A stretch of 64,000 nucleotides of DNA from Perilla frutescens (lineage: Eukaryota; Streptophyta; Magnoliopsida; Lamiales; Lamiaceae): assembly GCA_026008535.1 (NCBI GenBank), contig BRKX01000007.1, forward strand, positions 9,881,001 through 9,945,000, written 5' to 3'. Both the position numbers and the translations under genes were made by a program. Each line of letters begins with the position of its first letter. The first letter of the stretch is position 1. Of the stretch, positions 33,010 to 44,298 are shown piece by piece. Below the pieces are notes generated by a model. It did not search any database and was not told where the DNA came from. It was given only the letters and a program-made list of their open reading frames with translations.

Positions 33010-35147
33010 GGGTTTCGGCACTGTTCTAGATTTAATCCTAGGATTAATTTGAAAAATATGTATAAATTTGATGAAATATTTATGTTGCTTATATTTTCAG
33101 ATTTATGTGTTCATATTTTCGAATTGGTTGTGTTCAAAACTTGGATGAATTTTTTATGGTGTTTCGAAAATTCTAGTTTTGGATGGATTGTAATTTTCGG
33201 TCATATCTTAATTAGATTTGGAATAGATTTTTGATTTATCAAAATTTCCAGATTTAATTAGATGTGTGTTTCAAAAATTGGAGCATCAAATTTTCAAAAA
33301 TTTGATGTTTAATTTCCCTAATTTTTGGTATTAAATTTTCGGTCATTGTTAAATAAAATTGGAGAAGATTTTGATGAAAATCAAATTTCCAGATTTATTT
33401 AATGGTGTGTTTCGAAAATTTGGAGTGTTGTATTAAGATTTGATATTATTTGATGTATATTTTAATTTACCTAATTTTAATATAGATAGATTTGAAAAAT
33501 ATATTTTAAATTCGGAAGAATTTGAAGTGGATCAAATTTGCAGATTTATTAATCTAGTAATTTTCAAAAATCTATGTATTAGAATTGGATAAGGTAATTT
33601 TGGATATATATGAATAATTATCAAAATCCAATTGTGATAAGAATTTAATTTTGGATAGGTTTTGGAAGATTTTGAAGTGGATCAAATCTTTAAACCTTAT
33701 CCTTAAAGATTTAGATTCTTATGGATAATATTTGGATTAGAATTTTGATTTATATCAAGATATCCAGATATTAATTAATTAGGGTGGTTTGAAAATATTA
33801 AATAAATTTGGTGGATAATTTTAAATAATTTCCAGATTTATTTTAGTTATATTTTCGAAAATAACAAGTTTAAAATTGGTGGATAATTATTTTAATTTCT
33901 AATTTTTATCTTGTGGATAATATCGAATTAATTAATTTTATTAATTGAAAAATTCGAATATTATTTAATATGTCATGTTTGGATATCATATGTTATTTTA
34001 TGCTAATCATGTAATTGTAATTGTTGGATTTGTAGACTGACTTGTTTGCAGGGTCACCGACTATCATGGCTCCTTAATTATGTGATGTATGTTTTAATTT
34101 ATGTTGGATGTATGATGGGCCGTATGCCGGTTTGGCTACGTGATTTTAATCCATGAGAAAATCCATGGATTAGGTCTAGGTTTTATTTTATGTTGTTTTA
34201 ATGTAATAAAAATAAAGCTGTTAGACCAAGTTATTGAGTTGTAATTTTATTCTAGATATATTAGATTTTTCCTCTAAGGAATAGATATTCTTTATTGAAT
34301 AAAGTTTGAAGATCAACTCAAAGGAGGAAAGTAGTGCAGCTCAAGAGAGGAAGTATCACTGATTCACGTCCCGAAATCCTAATTGGAGCTAGGATTTTCG
34401 GCGAGGCACAGTGATAAGGACGGCGGCCATGCCCGAGTTTCCGGAGCTGACTTTCCAATTTTATCTCATTCAGCAACATGAGATATAAGCCATGATAGTT
34501 GGTTTTTATTATTATTGCTTATTATGTTGTTTGAAGCATGCAATGGTGTTTTATCCTTTTATGTGATGTTTGCATGTTTTATAATGGGATAAAATGAAAC
34601 CTCAATCTTAAATAACTAAGTGGGAGAGATTCATAACAAAGTATGTAGAAATCTCAAACGGTCTCCATTAATCTGGTTTAATTGAGATGTGATTGGCATG
34701 CGAGTTGGCAATAGGTCTTCCTCCATAACGGATGTGTCATATCACTGTTATCTTAAGAAATTAAACTTCTTAATCAAGATAGCTGTAGAACACTACTAGA
34801 ACAAACTGACTCCTCCAACTAGAGCAGGGAGTTCGAAATAGTGGACTTGGGGCTAAGGTGATGGTGTTCACACTTAGGTGTAATTTATTAATAAACGTCC
34901 ATACTAACGTGGCTTATTAATTAGAAGGTTACACGACCGTGGTTATTTCCGACTATTAATTTACTTGTCATAAAGAAATTTGACTGGAGGTAAATTAAAG
35001 GTGGTTTTACCTGTTTAAAGATGAATTTTATAAACGTCCACACTAACGTGGCTTATAAGAAATATTTTTAAAATGTCGGTGGATTACATATAATTTTTTG
35101 AGGTATACGATTATATGTGAGTATCCTAAAGTTTGTGACTGTACTGC
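33010..35147 (+). other. 2.1 kb untranslated leader of copia B
   Basis: No ORF of note. 33040-33960 consists of diverged units that repeat GATTTATTTAATGGTGTG and TTTCGAAAATT-like phrases about every 100-150 bases. A 30-base phrase with CGTCCAYACTAACGTGGC occurs at about 34893 and 35031. A GC-richer patch lies at 34360-34450. The leader is long for a copia element and may carry packaging signals (inference). Confidence 0.55.
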
Positions 35148-37601
35148 ATGTTTACTTTTCAGTTATTCTATATCATCATGGCACTTTCCAAGCTGTCCTC
35201 TATTCTCAAAGAAAACAAATTAATCGGTGAAAATTACAATGACTGGATTCGAAACCTTAATCTTGTTCTCACTGCGGAAGGACACAAATTCGTACTTGAA
35301 GAGGTATGTCCTCAGAAGCCAGATGAGGGTTCTGACGAAGCCCAAAAGGTTGTATATGATAAGTGGGTTAGGTCTAATGAGATAGCGCGCTGTTACATTC
35401 TGGCATCTATGTCGAATGTGTTGCAACATCAGCATGAACCTATGAAAACCGCTTATGATATCATATACAACTTTAGGCAGCTCTTCCGTCATCAGAACTG
35501 CTCGGCACGCCATTTGGCAATGAAGAAGTTAATGGATGCGAGAATGGCTGACTCCACACCTGTTAGGGATCACGTTCTCACGATGATGGGGTATCTGGCT
35601 GAGATCGAAACCTTGGGTGGACAGCTGGACGCCGATTCTCAAATCGACATTGTTCTTTATAGTTTGTCCTCGAAGTTTGAGCAGTTCAGGCTGAACTTTA
35701 ACATGATCAAAAGGGATGTCAGCCTGACTGAACTGCTCATAGATCTTCAGGCGGCTGAGTTACTTCAAAAAGGAAATCCGGAGGCACACCTAGCTGAAAA
35801 TAGGGCGTCTTCTTCCGGTACTAAAAGGAAGAAGAGTAACGCACCCAAGAAAGCTGCAGAGGGGGCGCCTAAGGTGAAAAAGTCCAAGACTAAGATTCCT
35901 CCCGAGGAATTTAAGTCAAAGACAAAGTGTTTCAAGTGCGGCCTGCCAGGTCACTGGAAGGCGGATTGTCCTAACAAGAAGAAGAAGAAGGGTACGTCTC
36001 AATCTCTCGTCGTTGAAACATGTTTAGCTACTTGTTCGACTCAATCATGGGTAGTAGATACTGGAGCTACTGATCATGTTTGCATGTCTTTACAGGGGTT
36101 CCTGGCAAAAAGACAGCTGAGTGATGGAGAGATTTCAGTCTACATGGGCAATGCTACGAAAGTGGCGGCAGTTGCAGTGGGAGATGTAACCTTATCTTTT
36201 AGTAGTGATAGGTTTTTAGTTTTAAAGGATTGTCTTTATGTGCCTGGTTTTAGGCGAAACATGATTTCAGTTTCTAAACTTTTTATGGATGGATATTCTG
36301 TTTCTTTTGATGACAAGGTTGTTATCTTTAGTGATAAACATTTTATCTGTTCTGGCACATTGGATGGACATCTTTATTTACTTAATCCTATGCAAAACAC
36401 TACGCAAATGCATTTACTGAATACATCGATCATAAACCCTAACAAACGAAAAGAACCTTTGGAACTGAATCAAACCTATCTTTGGCATCTTAGGCTTGGT
36501 CACATTAACCTTAAACGGATACAAAGACTAGTAAATGATGGGACCTTGTCTTCATTGGTCCTAGAATCATTCCCTTTGTGTGAATCCTGTTTGGAAGGTA
36601 AAATGACTAAACGACCCTTTAAGGATAAAGGGAATAGATCTGAAGAGGTATTAGATTTGATTCACTCTGACTTATGTGGCCCTATGTCAGTTCAGGCTCG
36701 AGGAGGGTACGAGTATTTCATCACGTTGATTGATGATTACTCAAGATATGGATACATATACCTGTTACGCCGCAAGTCAGAATCCTTTGAGACTTTCAAA
36801 GAATTCAGAGCGGAAGTGGAAAAATGTACAGGTAAAAGTATCAAATCACTACGGTCTGATCCTGGTGGTGAGTACCTCTCGAATGAATTTAGGGACTACT
36901 TGGCAGAGAATGGGATTACATCCCAGTTGACTGCACCGGGAACGCCACAGCAGAACGGCGTGGCGGAGAGAAGAAACAGAATGTTGTTAGAGATGGTTAG
37001 GTCGATGATGAGCTATTCAGATCTGCCTATTTGATTCTGAGGATATGCCTTGGAAATGACAGCCTATATTCTTAACGTGGTTCCATCAAAATCAGTCCCA
37101 TCTACGCCCACAGAACTTTGGACTGGACGAAAGCCCAGTCTTGGACATTTTCTGATTTGGGGTAGTCCAGCACATATGCTGGATAAGGAAGCTGATAAGC
37201 TGGCACCACGTACGGATGTTAGACTGTTTGTTGGATATCCCAAAGGAACGAAAGGTGGTTTATTTTATAGTCCTAAGAATCAAAAGATCATTGTGAGTAC
37301 CAATGCTCGATTCTTAGAGGAAGACTATGTAATAAATCACAAACCAAGAAGTGAGATAGTACTTGAGGAACTTCGAGGGGAAAATTCAAATCCGACACCA
37401 ACAGTACAAGAAGAGGAACCACAAATTACTGCACAACGTGTCGCAGAAGTACATGAACTGCCCCATCGCAGTGGGAGGGTTGTACACCAACCTGACAGAT
37501 TCATTGGTTTAGGTGAATCTTCGGATTTTCCTGAAGGACTAAATGAATTGGATCCCAGTACCTACGATGAAGCAATCCAAGACAAAGATGCAGATTCTTA
37601 G
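35148..37601 (+). pseudogene. gag-protease-integrase of copia B (few stops)
   Basis: One frame with stops only at 37032-37034, 37038-37040 and 37599-37601. The likely true start is M at 35178 (MALSKLSSILKENKL), 10 codons inside the open frame. gag: NYNDWIRNLN and a CCHC knuckle CFKCGLPGHWKADC at about 35928-35969. Protease: WVVDTGATDHVC near 36048. Integrase: HLRLGHINLKR with CESCLEGK (HHCC), then HSDLCGPM, FITLIDDYSRYGY, RSDPGGEYLS and GTPQQNGVAERRN, so all three catalytic acids are visible. The C-terminal GKPSLGHF-type tail follows the stops. Confidence 0.92.
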
Positions 37602-37610
37602 AAAATTGCA

Positions 37611-39127
37611 ATGAAGTCTGAGATTGGATATATGGATCACAATCAAGTCTGGGAGCTTGTAGAACCACAAGATGGGGTAAAACCCATTGGGTGTAAGTGG
37701 GTCTACAAGCGCAAGAGAGGAGCTGACGGAAAGGTTGAAACCTTCAAAGCAAGATTGGTGGCGAAAGGGTACACTCAGAAAGAAGGGATCGATTATGAGG
37801 AAACCTTTTCGCCGGTAGCCATGCTTAAGTCAATCCGGATTCTCTTGTCTATAGCCGCTCATTTGGATTATGAGATTTGGCAGATGGATGTCAAGACAGC
37901 TTTCCTTAATGGAAGTCTTGAGGAAAACATCCACATGAAGCAACCAGAGGGTTTTATTGCTAAAGGCCAAGATCACTTAGTGTGCAAGCTTAAGAGATCC
38001 ATTTATGGACTTAAGCCGACGTCAAGGTCTTGGAACATCCAGTTTGACGAGGTTATCCAGTCATATGGATTCATGCAATGTCCGGATAAAAGCTGTGTGT
38101 ACAAGAAGAGTGACGGAAACGTGGTGGCTTTCCTCGTGCTATATGTTGATGATATCTTACTTATTGGAAACAGTAAGAAAGTATTATCTAACATAAGGGT
38201 GTGGTTGTCCAAGCAGTTCGATATGAAAGATCTAGGAGAAGCCGGACACGTCCTTGGCATCAAGATAATTCGAGATCGCCAGAAAAGGATGTTGTGCTTA
38301 TCCCAGGCGACATATATCGACACAGTGCTAGCTAGGTTTAACATGCAGGATTCCAAGAAAGGTTTTATACCTTTCCGGTATGGAATTCATCTATCCAAGG
38401 ATATGTGTCCCCACAGGCTGAGATAGATGAGATGAAAGGCGTCCCATATGCTTCAGCTGTGGGAAGCCTTATGTATGCTATGCTATGCACTAGACCTGAT
38501 ATATGCTATGCAGTCGGCATGGTAAGCAGATATCAGTCTAATCCTGGACAAGGTCACCGGACTGCGGTTAAGAATATACTCAAGTACCTGAAAAGGACTC
38601 GAGATTATATGCTGGTATACTGCTCTGATAGTCTAGTGCCTTTGGGTTACACGGACTCAGATTTTCAATCCGATAAAGATCAGAGTAAATCTACCTCAGG
38701 CTATGTGTTTACCTTGGGAGGCGGAGCCATTGCATGGAGGAGCATAAAGTAGAAATGCATTGCGGATTCCACCATGGAAGCCGAATATCTAGCTGCCTCT
38801 GAGGCTGCAAAAGAGGCAGTTTGGCTCAAGAGCTTCTTGTTGGACTTGAGCGTGGTTTCTGATTTGCCTAAGAGTATCACGGTATATTGTGATAACTCAG
38901 GTGCAGTGGCAAATTCGAAGGAACCCAGAGCCCATAAGGCAAGTAAACACATAGAGAGAAAGTACCATCTTATACGAGAAATCGTTAAGAGAGGAGATGT
39001 GGCAGTGGTCAAGATTGCATCGGAGGAAAATTTAGCTGATCCATTCACGAAGAGCCTTCCAGATAAGACCTTCTACGGTCACGTGGAGAAAATGGGAGTG
39101 AGATGCAGACCCGGGGTTGCCATTTGA
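37611..39127 (+). pseudogene. RT and RNase H of copia B
   Basis: RT is open from 37611 to 38426: WVYKRKRGADGKVETFKARL, QMDVKTAFLNGSLEE, SIYGLKPTSRSWN and the YVDD box (VLYVDDILLIGN) near 38130. A 4-base deletion near 38413, relative to the second copy, shifts the frame. RNase H then reads 38405-39127 with GYTDSDFQSDKDQSKSTSGYVF and TMEAEYLAAS, broken by a TAG at 38750-38752 where the other copy has CAG. Ends at 39127, followed by the polypurine tract ATAAGTGGGAGAT before 39203. Confidence 0.92.
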
Positions 39128-39202
39128 GATTTTAGTTAGAGTTGGAGAGTTTGCCAGTTTGTTTTATATTTGAAAGACATGCTTCAAGTATAAGTGGGAG
39201 AT

Positions 39203-40516
39203 TGTTGGTTTTGTATACTAGAAGACCTGTCTTTTGTATACATTATTGATGATGGTTTTATGATGATATAGAATGAATACAATTGCAGTCACTGGTTTCA
39301 TTTAAAATTGTTATATTTACATGCATGTTCACTATACTTACATTGTAGATGATATGATGTGGGTAAACACATGGTTAGATCATATCATCGGTTCCTTGTA
39401 ATGTATTAAAAGGCTCACGGTCTAGATGGCACTGAACCTGCTATCGGTACGCCGCAGAATAATCTGATAGTTAGTTTGTCTTGACTAACTGATTGTTCTA
39501 ATACACGGGCAAGTGTATTGAGGAGGATCTACTTAGGATTCTATTCTCTATTCTGACCTTAAAAGAGAGAATAAGAATCCACAGAGTTCGGGTTCTTAAC
39601 CCCTATATGTTGACGGACATATACGTGTAGTGTTTGTAGCTTTGATTTATCAAAGGGTGAGATTCTTTCATAGGATCAATAATCTCGATATCTTAGGTTG
39701 TGACATTTACACTTATGATGGGTCGTGCAATATGTAGGGGCACCGTGTCCTGGTGCGCCAGGTTGATGGTGTCCCCTTGAGGAAATGCAAGTTCATGTTG
39801 AAACCCTGCAGGTGGAATTTATTCCGTGCATGAGTAAAGCTTGTGTGGTACTACTCAAGGAAAAGATATTAATTGGTAGGTCAGTATTATTTCTTTAGTG
39901 GAATAAAAATAATACTTAATTTATTTAATTATATCCTAAGTTTATTGGATATTGGATATTAAATAAATTAATGGGCCAATTTAATATTCTTCTAGATCCT
40001 TGTTGTAGCCCAAAAAGAGACTGGATTGAATTGGAGATAGAACAAGAGATAGAGATAGAATTCCAGTCCAACTGGGACACCAATTTCGTCCACCCCCTTA
40101 TAAATAAGAGGGTGGAGGCATGAAATATATGTCATAAAATATCACCCCTATCGTATTTTCTTGATCTCCACAGATTCCATACCGATCTAGTAGATTTCAG
40201 CCCACCCTGAAACTAGATTTAGTCCGGGAATAAAACAGAAGATCAAGGAGTGGAATAGCATCAAGGGGCGCCTATTATCATTCATACAACATCAAGATGA
40301 GACCTTTAATCTTGTCCTCAACCCATCGTTTAATTTGTAAGTCGTTTTTCGGTATTCTATGTTTCCGCTTTAGTAGAATCGAAAATCGGATTTGCAACTT
40401 AATTAAACTCGGTTAATTAAAACATATGTGCTACATAAAATTATGATCTACATGACATTAGGATTAATGAACATCCAATTAGATCCTGCGGTGGTTCAAT
40501 TTGAAAAACCCCAACA
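39203..40516 (+). repeat. 3' LTR of copia B
   Basis: 1314 bases, the same sequence as 31573-32995 with one 109-base internal deletion and few substitutions. It carries the TATA inverted repeat at 40090-40115. Confidence 0.95.
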
Positions 40517-40521
40517 TTCTC

Positions 40522-41235
40522 CATATCCAGCACCATGAAATCCACCGGGAATATAAGCTCATTCACTTTGATCAACACATCCTCCAGAACACTCTCGGGA
40601 TAGACCACCGATCGGTCGGCTATCTGCAAACACATAGTTGTGGGCTTGAGTTGCCCACTGTTCAGTTTCTTGAAAAATGAAAGCGGCATCAAATTGATGC
40701 TCGTCCCCAAATCACATAATGCTCGGCCACCTATCTTGTCTCCAATGGTGCTGGAAAGTGTAAAACTCCCCGAATCCTTCATCTTGGTTGGGAGCTTTCT
40801 TTGGATGATGGAGTTGCACTTCACTGGGATGTGCACCATCTCAAATTCCTCTATCTTCTTCTTCTTGGACACAGAATCCTTGAGGAACTTTGCATACTTG
40901 GGCATATGCTACAACGTCTCCACCAAAGGAATATTTATTTGCACCTTCTTGAATATCTCTAGGAATCGAGAGAACTGTGTATCAACTTTCTATTTCAGGG
41001 TCCTTTGCGGGAACGAGATAGTCATTGTGGAAAGAACTGTAGGACCCATCTAAGGACTCTTGATGGTGGAATCCGGCTTGTTAGAAGCCGTCGTGGGAGT
41101 AACAACTGCAGCGGCGGCGATCGGTGCAGGGGCTTCAGTGTGTAAATGGATTGCATTGCACTGCTCTTTGGGATTCACTCTGGTATTGCTGAGGAACTGT
41201 CCCAGTCGGTGTTGATTTCCTACAATTGTAGCTAG
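40522..41235 (-). pseudogene. gag-linker and protease N-terminal part of element 2
   Basis: Minus strand from about 41040 to the copia junction. Words match element 1: PKYAKFLKD, IIQRKLPTKMKD, and the active site CDLGTSINLMPLS at about 40677-40715, then TMCLQIADRS and FPVDFMVLDMEN, which ends exactly at the copia insertion. The remaining half lies at 31567. A stop lies between gag and this part. Confidence 0.85.
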
Positions 41236-42525
41236 CTATCCTAATTGCTTCTCAAACATTTTCATTTGCACACTCATAGCACCCACATTATTCTCCAACT
41301 TCTCCACTCTAGCTTGTGACTCCCTCATGAACTTGTCAGTCTTTCCCATGAACGCCATCAACAAGTCGTCTATCTTCGGATTTTTCTTCTCATTGATCAT
41401 TCTATTTGTTACTAAGAAGCCGGATGGTGGGTGCAATGCATTATTGGGGTTCTATTAAGATAGGTTAGATCAATTACCTTGGTAGAACTGATTTCCACCT
41501 CGGTAATTATTGTTATCATATCCACCCCTCTGATTGACGTAGTTAACATCTCTCACTACTTGATTCATGGGTAGATTTGCAGTTTGCTGAAACAGTTGGG
41601 CCACCAATTTGGAGATCGGGTCACTGTCATCAACAGCCGTAGCTCTCTTCAATATCTTTACTTGTCGCTCCCCAGACCACTGATAACTATTAGTTTCTAT
41701 GTCTTCAATTATCGTTATAGCTCTATCATGGCCTTTGTTCAGTAAAGAACCACCTGCAGAGGCATCCAGAAGCCTCTTCAATTCCATGTTGCACCCCGTT
41801 GTAGAAGATACAGACTTGATGATCTATCCCAAATCCATGATTTGGGCACTTTCTTAGCATATCCCGGAACCACTCCTAAGCTTCATATAATGTCTCATCA
41901 TCGAACTAGCGAAACTGGGTGATTTCACCTTTGAGTTTGAGAGTAACTCCAGGTGGGAAGAACTTGTGTAGGAACTTGTGGGCTAGTTCTTCCCAACTCT
42001 CGATAGACCCAACACCTAGAGATTGGTACCATTGCTTAGCCATATCCCGCAGAAAAAATGGGAATATGCGTAAGCGGATGGCATCATTAGGGACTCCGTT
42101 CATCTTCGCTGTGCTGCAGATTTCCAAAAATTGTGTCAAATGCACATTCGGGTCTTCAGTGGCCCATCCACCATATTGGTTCTACTGGACCATGGAAATC
42201 AAACCCGGCTTCAACTCGAAGTTATTCGCATTGATCCTTGGGCCAGGAGGGTCTCCATGGATGAGCACCGGAATGTAAAGCTCATTGATTGTAGGGGCTC
42301 TGCAGCTCTAGTGTACTCTTGCTCTTGCATCTTCTGATGCATCTCCTCCAATTGTGCTTGAAGGCGCTGTATTTGAACAACATGGTTAGGAACTTGGTCA
42401 GCCGCATCAGCCATCTCTCTTTTTCTCCTTGCGTTGTTGTGGCAGGCGGTGGCTTCAATCTTAGAATCATATTTTTCTAGAGATCCTCCCTGAGATCGTG
42501 TACGCATAAACAACCTAATCACAAG
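41236..42525 (-). pseudogene. gag of element 2
   Basis: Open pieces 42522-42211, 42145-41906, 41787-41470 and 41436-41236 follow each other, separated by stops or shifts. Start near 42506 with MRTRSQG, matching element 1. Core: NGVPNDAIRLRIFPFFLRDMAKQWY and KFLHKFFPPG. C-terminal part: NYVNQRGG repeats and the helical NNVGAMSVQMKMFEKQLG end, again as in element 1. Gag without pol would have to rely on enzymes from other elements (inference). Confidence 0.85.
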
Positions 42526-42633
42526 AAAAAAGACGATTATAAAATTTTAAAAGAAAATAAACTAGAAACAGAAAAATAAATATCTAGATTAACACGAGAA
42601 ATTAAATCTAAATAATAGAAAATAAAAATTAAA

Positions 42634-42651
42634 TCCCCGGCAATGGCGTCA
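42634..42651 (-). other. Primer-binding site of element 2
   Basis: The minus strand reads TGACGCCATTGCCGGGGA, differing at two positions from the tRNA-Asp complement TGGCGCCGTTGCCGGGGA. It lies seven bases from the LTR edge. Confidence 0.85.
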
Positions 42652-42657
42652 AAAACT

Positions 42658-44094
42658 TATTCGGTAATTATTTTCACCTAAAGTGCAAGTATACAGCGAG
42701 GCTTCTAGTGTAGCAGTGAATAAGGTCGTATCCACAGAGATTTAATAATTAATCTACTAATTATCTTAATCTAACTTCCTGCAGTTATCTAGACTACCAA
42801 TCACGGTTAAATTTAACTATCTAAAAACTGAAAATAATAAATAAACTAAATTACCACAGCAGAAATCAACACAGATAATCAAACACTGGAGAAAACGACA
42901 CATTCTAGGATTGGAGACTCATTATTTATTCCATTCTCTTAATCAATACATTTAATGTATATGTTGGAATTTACATCATGCTAGAACAATCACTCCTGTA
43001 TTCTAAACCTTCTCTCGAAGTGCCTAGATTGTAGATCACACAACAAATATTAACATGTCCGTTCAATACCTATTGTGCAACTCCTAATGGTTCCAAAAAT
43101 TTATCGTTCTCCGAATTAATCTCAACACTATCGAGTGAAATTGACTAACCAGTTAATTATTCCAGATCACGTGTTAAAACTCCTCTTTCGATTTATGGAT
43201 TAACACATCAGATTATATTATTTAGTGATCAGGTAAATAATAAAGAGAAAAACAGGAATAATCAAAACATTATCAAATCATAGACACGAGATAAAATATA
43301 TCAGGAGAACTTCATAAATAAATCATAATCCAACCCTAGAATACTAGGGTTTTAGCTATCCATGACAAAATAAATAACTAAAATAATCCACAAAGAAGAT
43401 ATTGTATTTCTAAGAACAGAGAAAATAAAACCCGGATGATTTAATCTGTCTCTAATCTTGAAAGCTCTTTAATCCTTTGGTCTTTTACTTCGCGTCTATT
43501 TTCCTCTGCTGTTTTTCTTTGGTGACAACTTTAGGGTATGGTGCAATCACCATAATTTTCGTGCCTTCAAACCCTTAAATACCAAGTATAGAAAAGCCCA
43601 AAAATAGATAAAAAATCAGACTGGCCCAAACGACCGGTGACCAAATTTGTGACTGGATCGCCCACAGCTTTGGTCGCGACTCCACGTGGCACCACATGGA
43701 CTAACATGGCCAAATATCCACGACCCTCTTCAATATTCGCGACCAAGGTCGTGAATTTTCTTCAGTAGAACCCCGCATCTGTCGCGACGTTGCAGTGGCC
43801 GGCTCGTGATCACCCGTGACCTCACCCGCGGGTACACTTGCGAGCCGCAGTCACGGGTCCTCTTTTGGCTTGTTTCGTCCTGTCTTTTCGATCCACTTTA
43901 TTCTTGACATTCTCTTGGAACTTCATCAACTATTTCTTTGATCAAAATACAGCAAATCTCGGGTCAAAACCTGTAAAATCAGATAAACACATCAAACTCC
44001 AAGAACGAATGAAATCCGAATAAATTAGGATAAAAACATGAGTAAACCAGTATAAAATGTATAATTAAATAGCACTAAAACTAGTGTAAAATCC
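42658..44094 (-). repeat. 5' LTR of element 2
   Basis: Aligns with 28302-29728. The terminal 10 bases present at 29719-29728 (TAGTTCATCA) are missing here; the match stops at AAAATCC before CAAGATTATG. The CpG-rich block is at 43625-43860. Confidence 0.85.
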
Positions 44095-44116
44095 CAAGAT
44101 TATGTTGGAGTCCACA
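44095..44116 (-). pseudogene. Displaced scrap of the duplicated host gene fragment
   Basis: ATTATGTTGGAGTCCACAT matches ATTACGTTGGAGTCCACAT at 27385-27403, the equivalent position in the neighbouring duplicate. It is therefore the piece cut off from 28301 by element 2. Confidence 0.6.
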
Positions 44117-44275
44117 TATAATTTGCATTGTATTAACCCGAAAATTTCTGTATTGGCCACATATAATAAAACTAAAGGTAAAAATTATATTTACATTATT
44201 AACATCCATATATACATAAAACCTATTGCAATTATTACTAAATGCAATAAAAAATGTGTGTAATTCAGACACTCA
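44117..44275 (-). repeat. Fragment of the element 1 family LTR (first 160 bases)
   Basis: Read on the minus strand it begins TGATGAGTGTCT and follows 12794-12955 closely, including TATGTGGCCAATACAG and TTTTCGGGTTAATACA. The LTR 5' terminus is intact and the rest is missing at the junction with the gene fragment. Confidence 0.8.
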
Positions 44276-44298
44276 TCAAAAAGCTTGAGGGCTTCGCT

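Larger units (their letters stand above)
31573..40516 (+). mobile_element. Ty1/copia retrotransposon B, nested in element 2
   Basis: 8944 bases with long LTRs (31573-32995 and 39203-40516) and a perfect duplication TTCTC (31568-31572 and 40517-40521). Its insertion splits the protease reading frame of element 2. It encodes a nearly complete gag-pol with few breaks. Long LTRs and a tRNA-iMet primer site suggest a Tork/Angela-type lineage (inference). A second copy of the family starts at 61018. Confidence 0.95.
28302..44094 (-). mobile_element. Athila-like element 2, gag-protease-only derivative, carrying a nested copia
   Basis: Two LTRs (28302-29728 and 42658-44094) in the same orientation, with a primer-binding site and polypurine tract at the expected inner edges of the minus strand. 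Without the inserted copia B the element is about 6.8 kb with a 4 kb interior. This interior encodes gag and protease, then passes within about 160 bases to the 3' spacer word TTGTTGGGAGGCAACC. RT, RNase H, integrase and the env-like ORF are absent. Flanks CAAGG and CAAGA suggest the target duplication. Confidence 0.85.
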
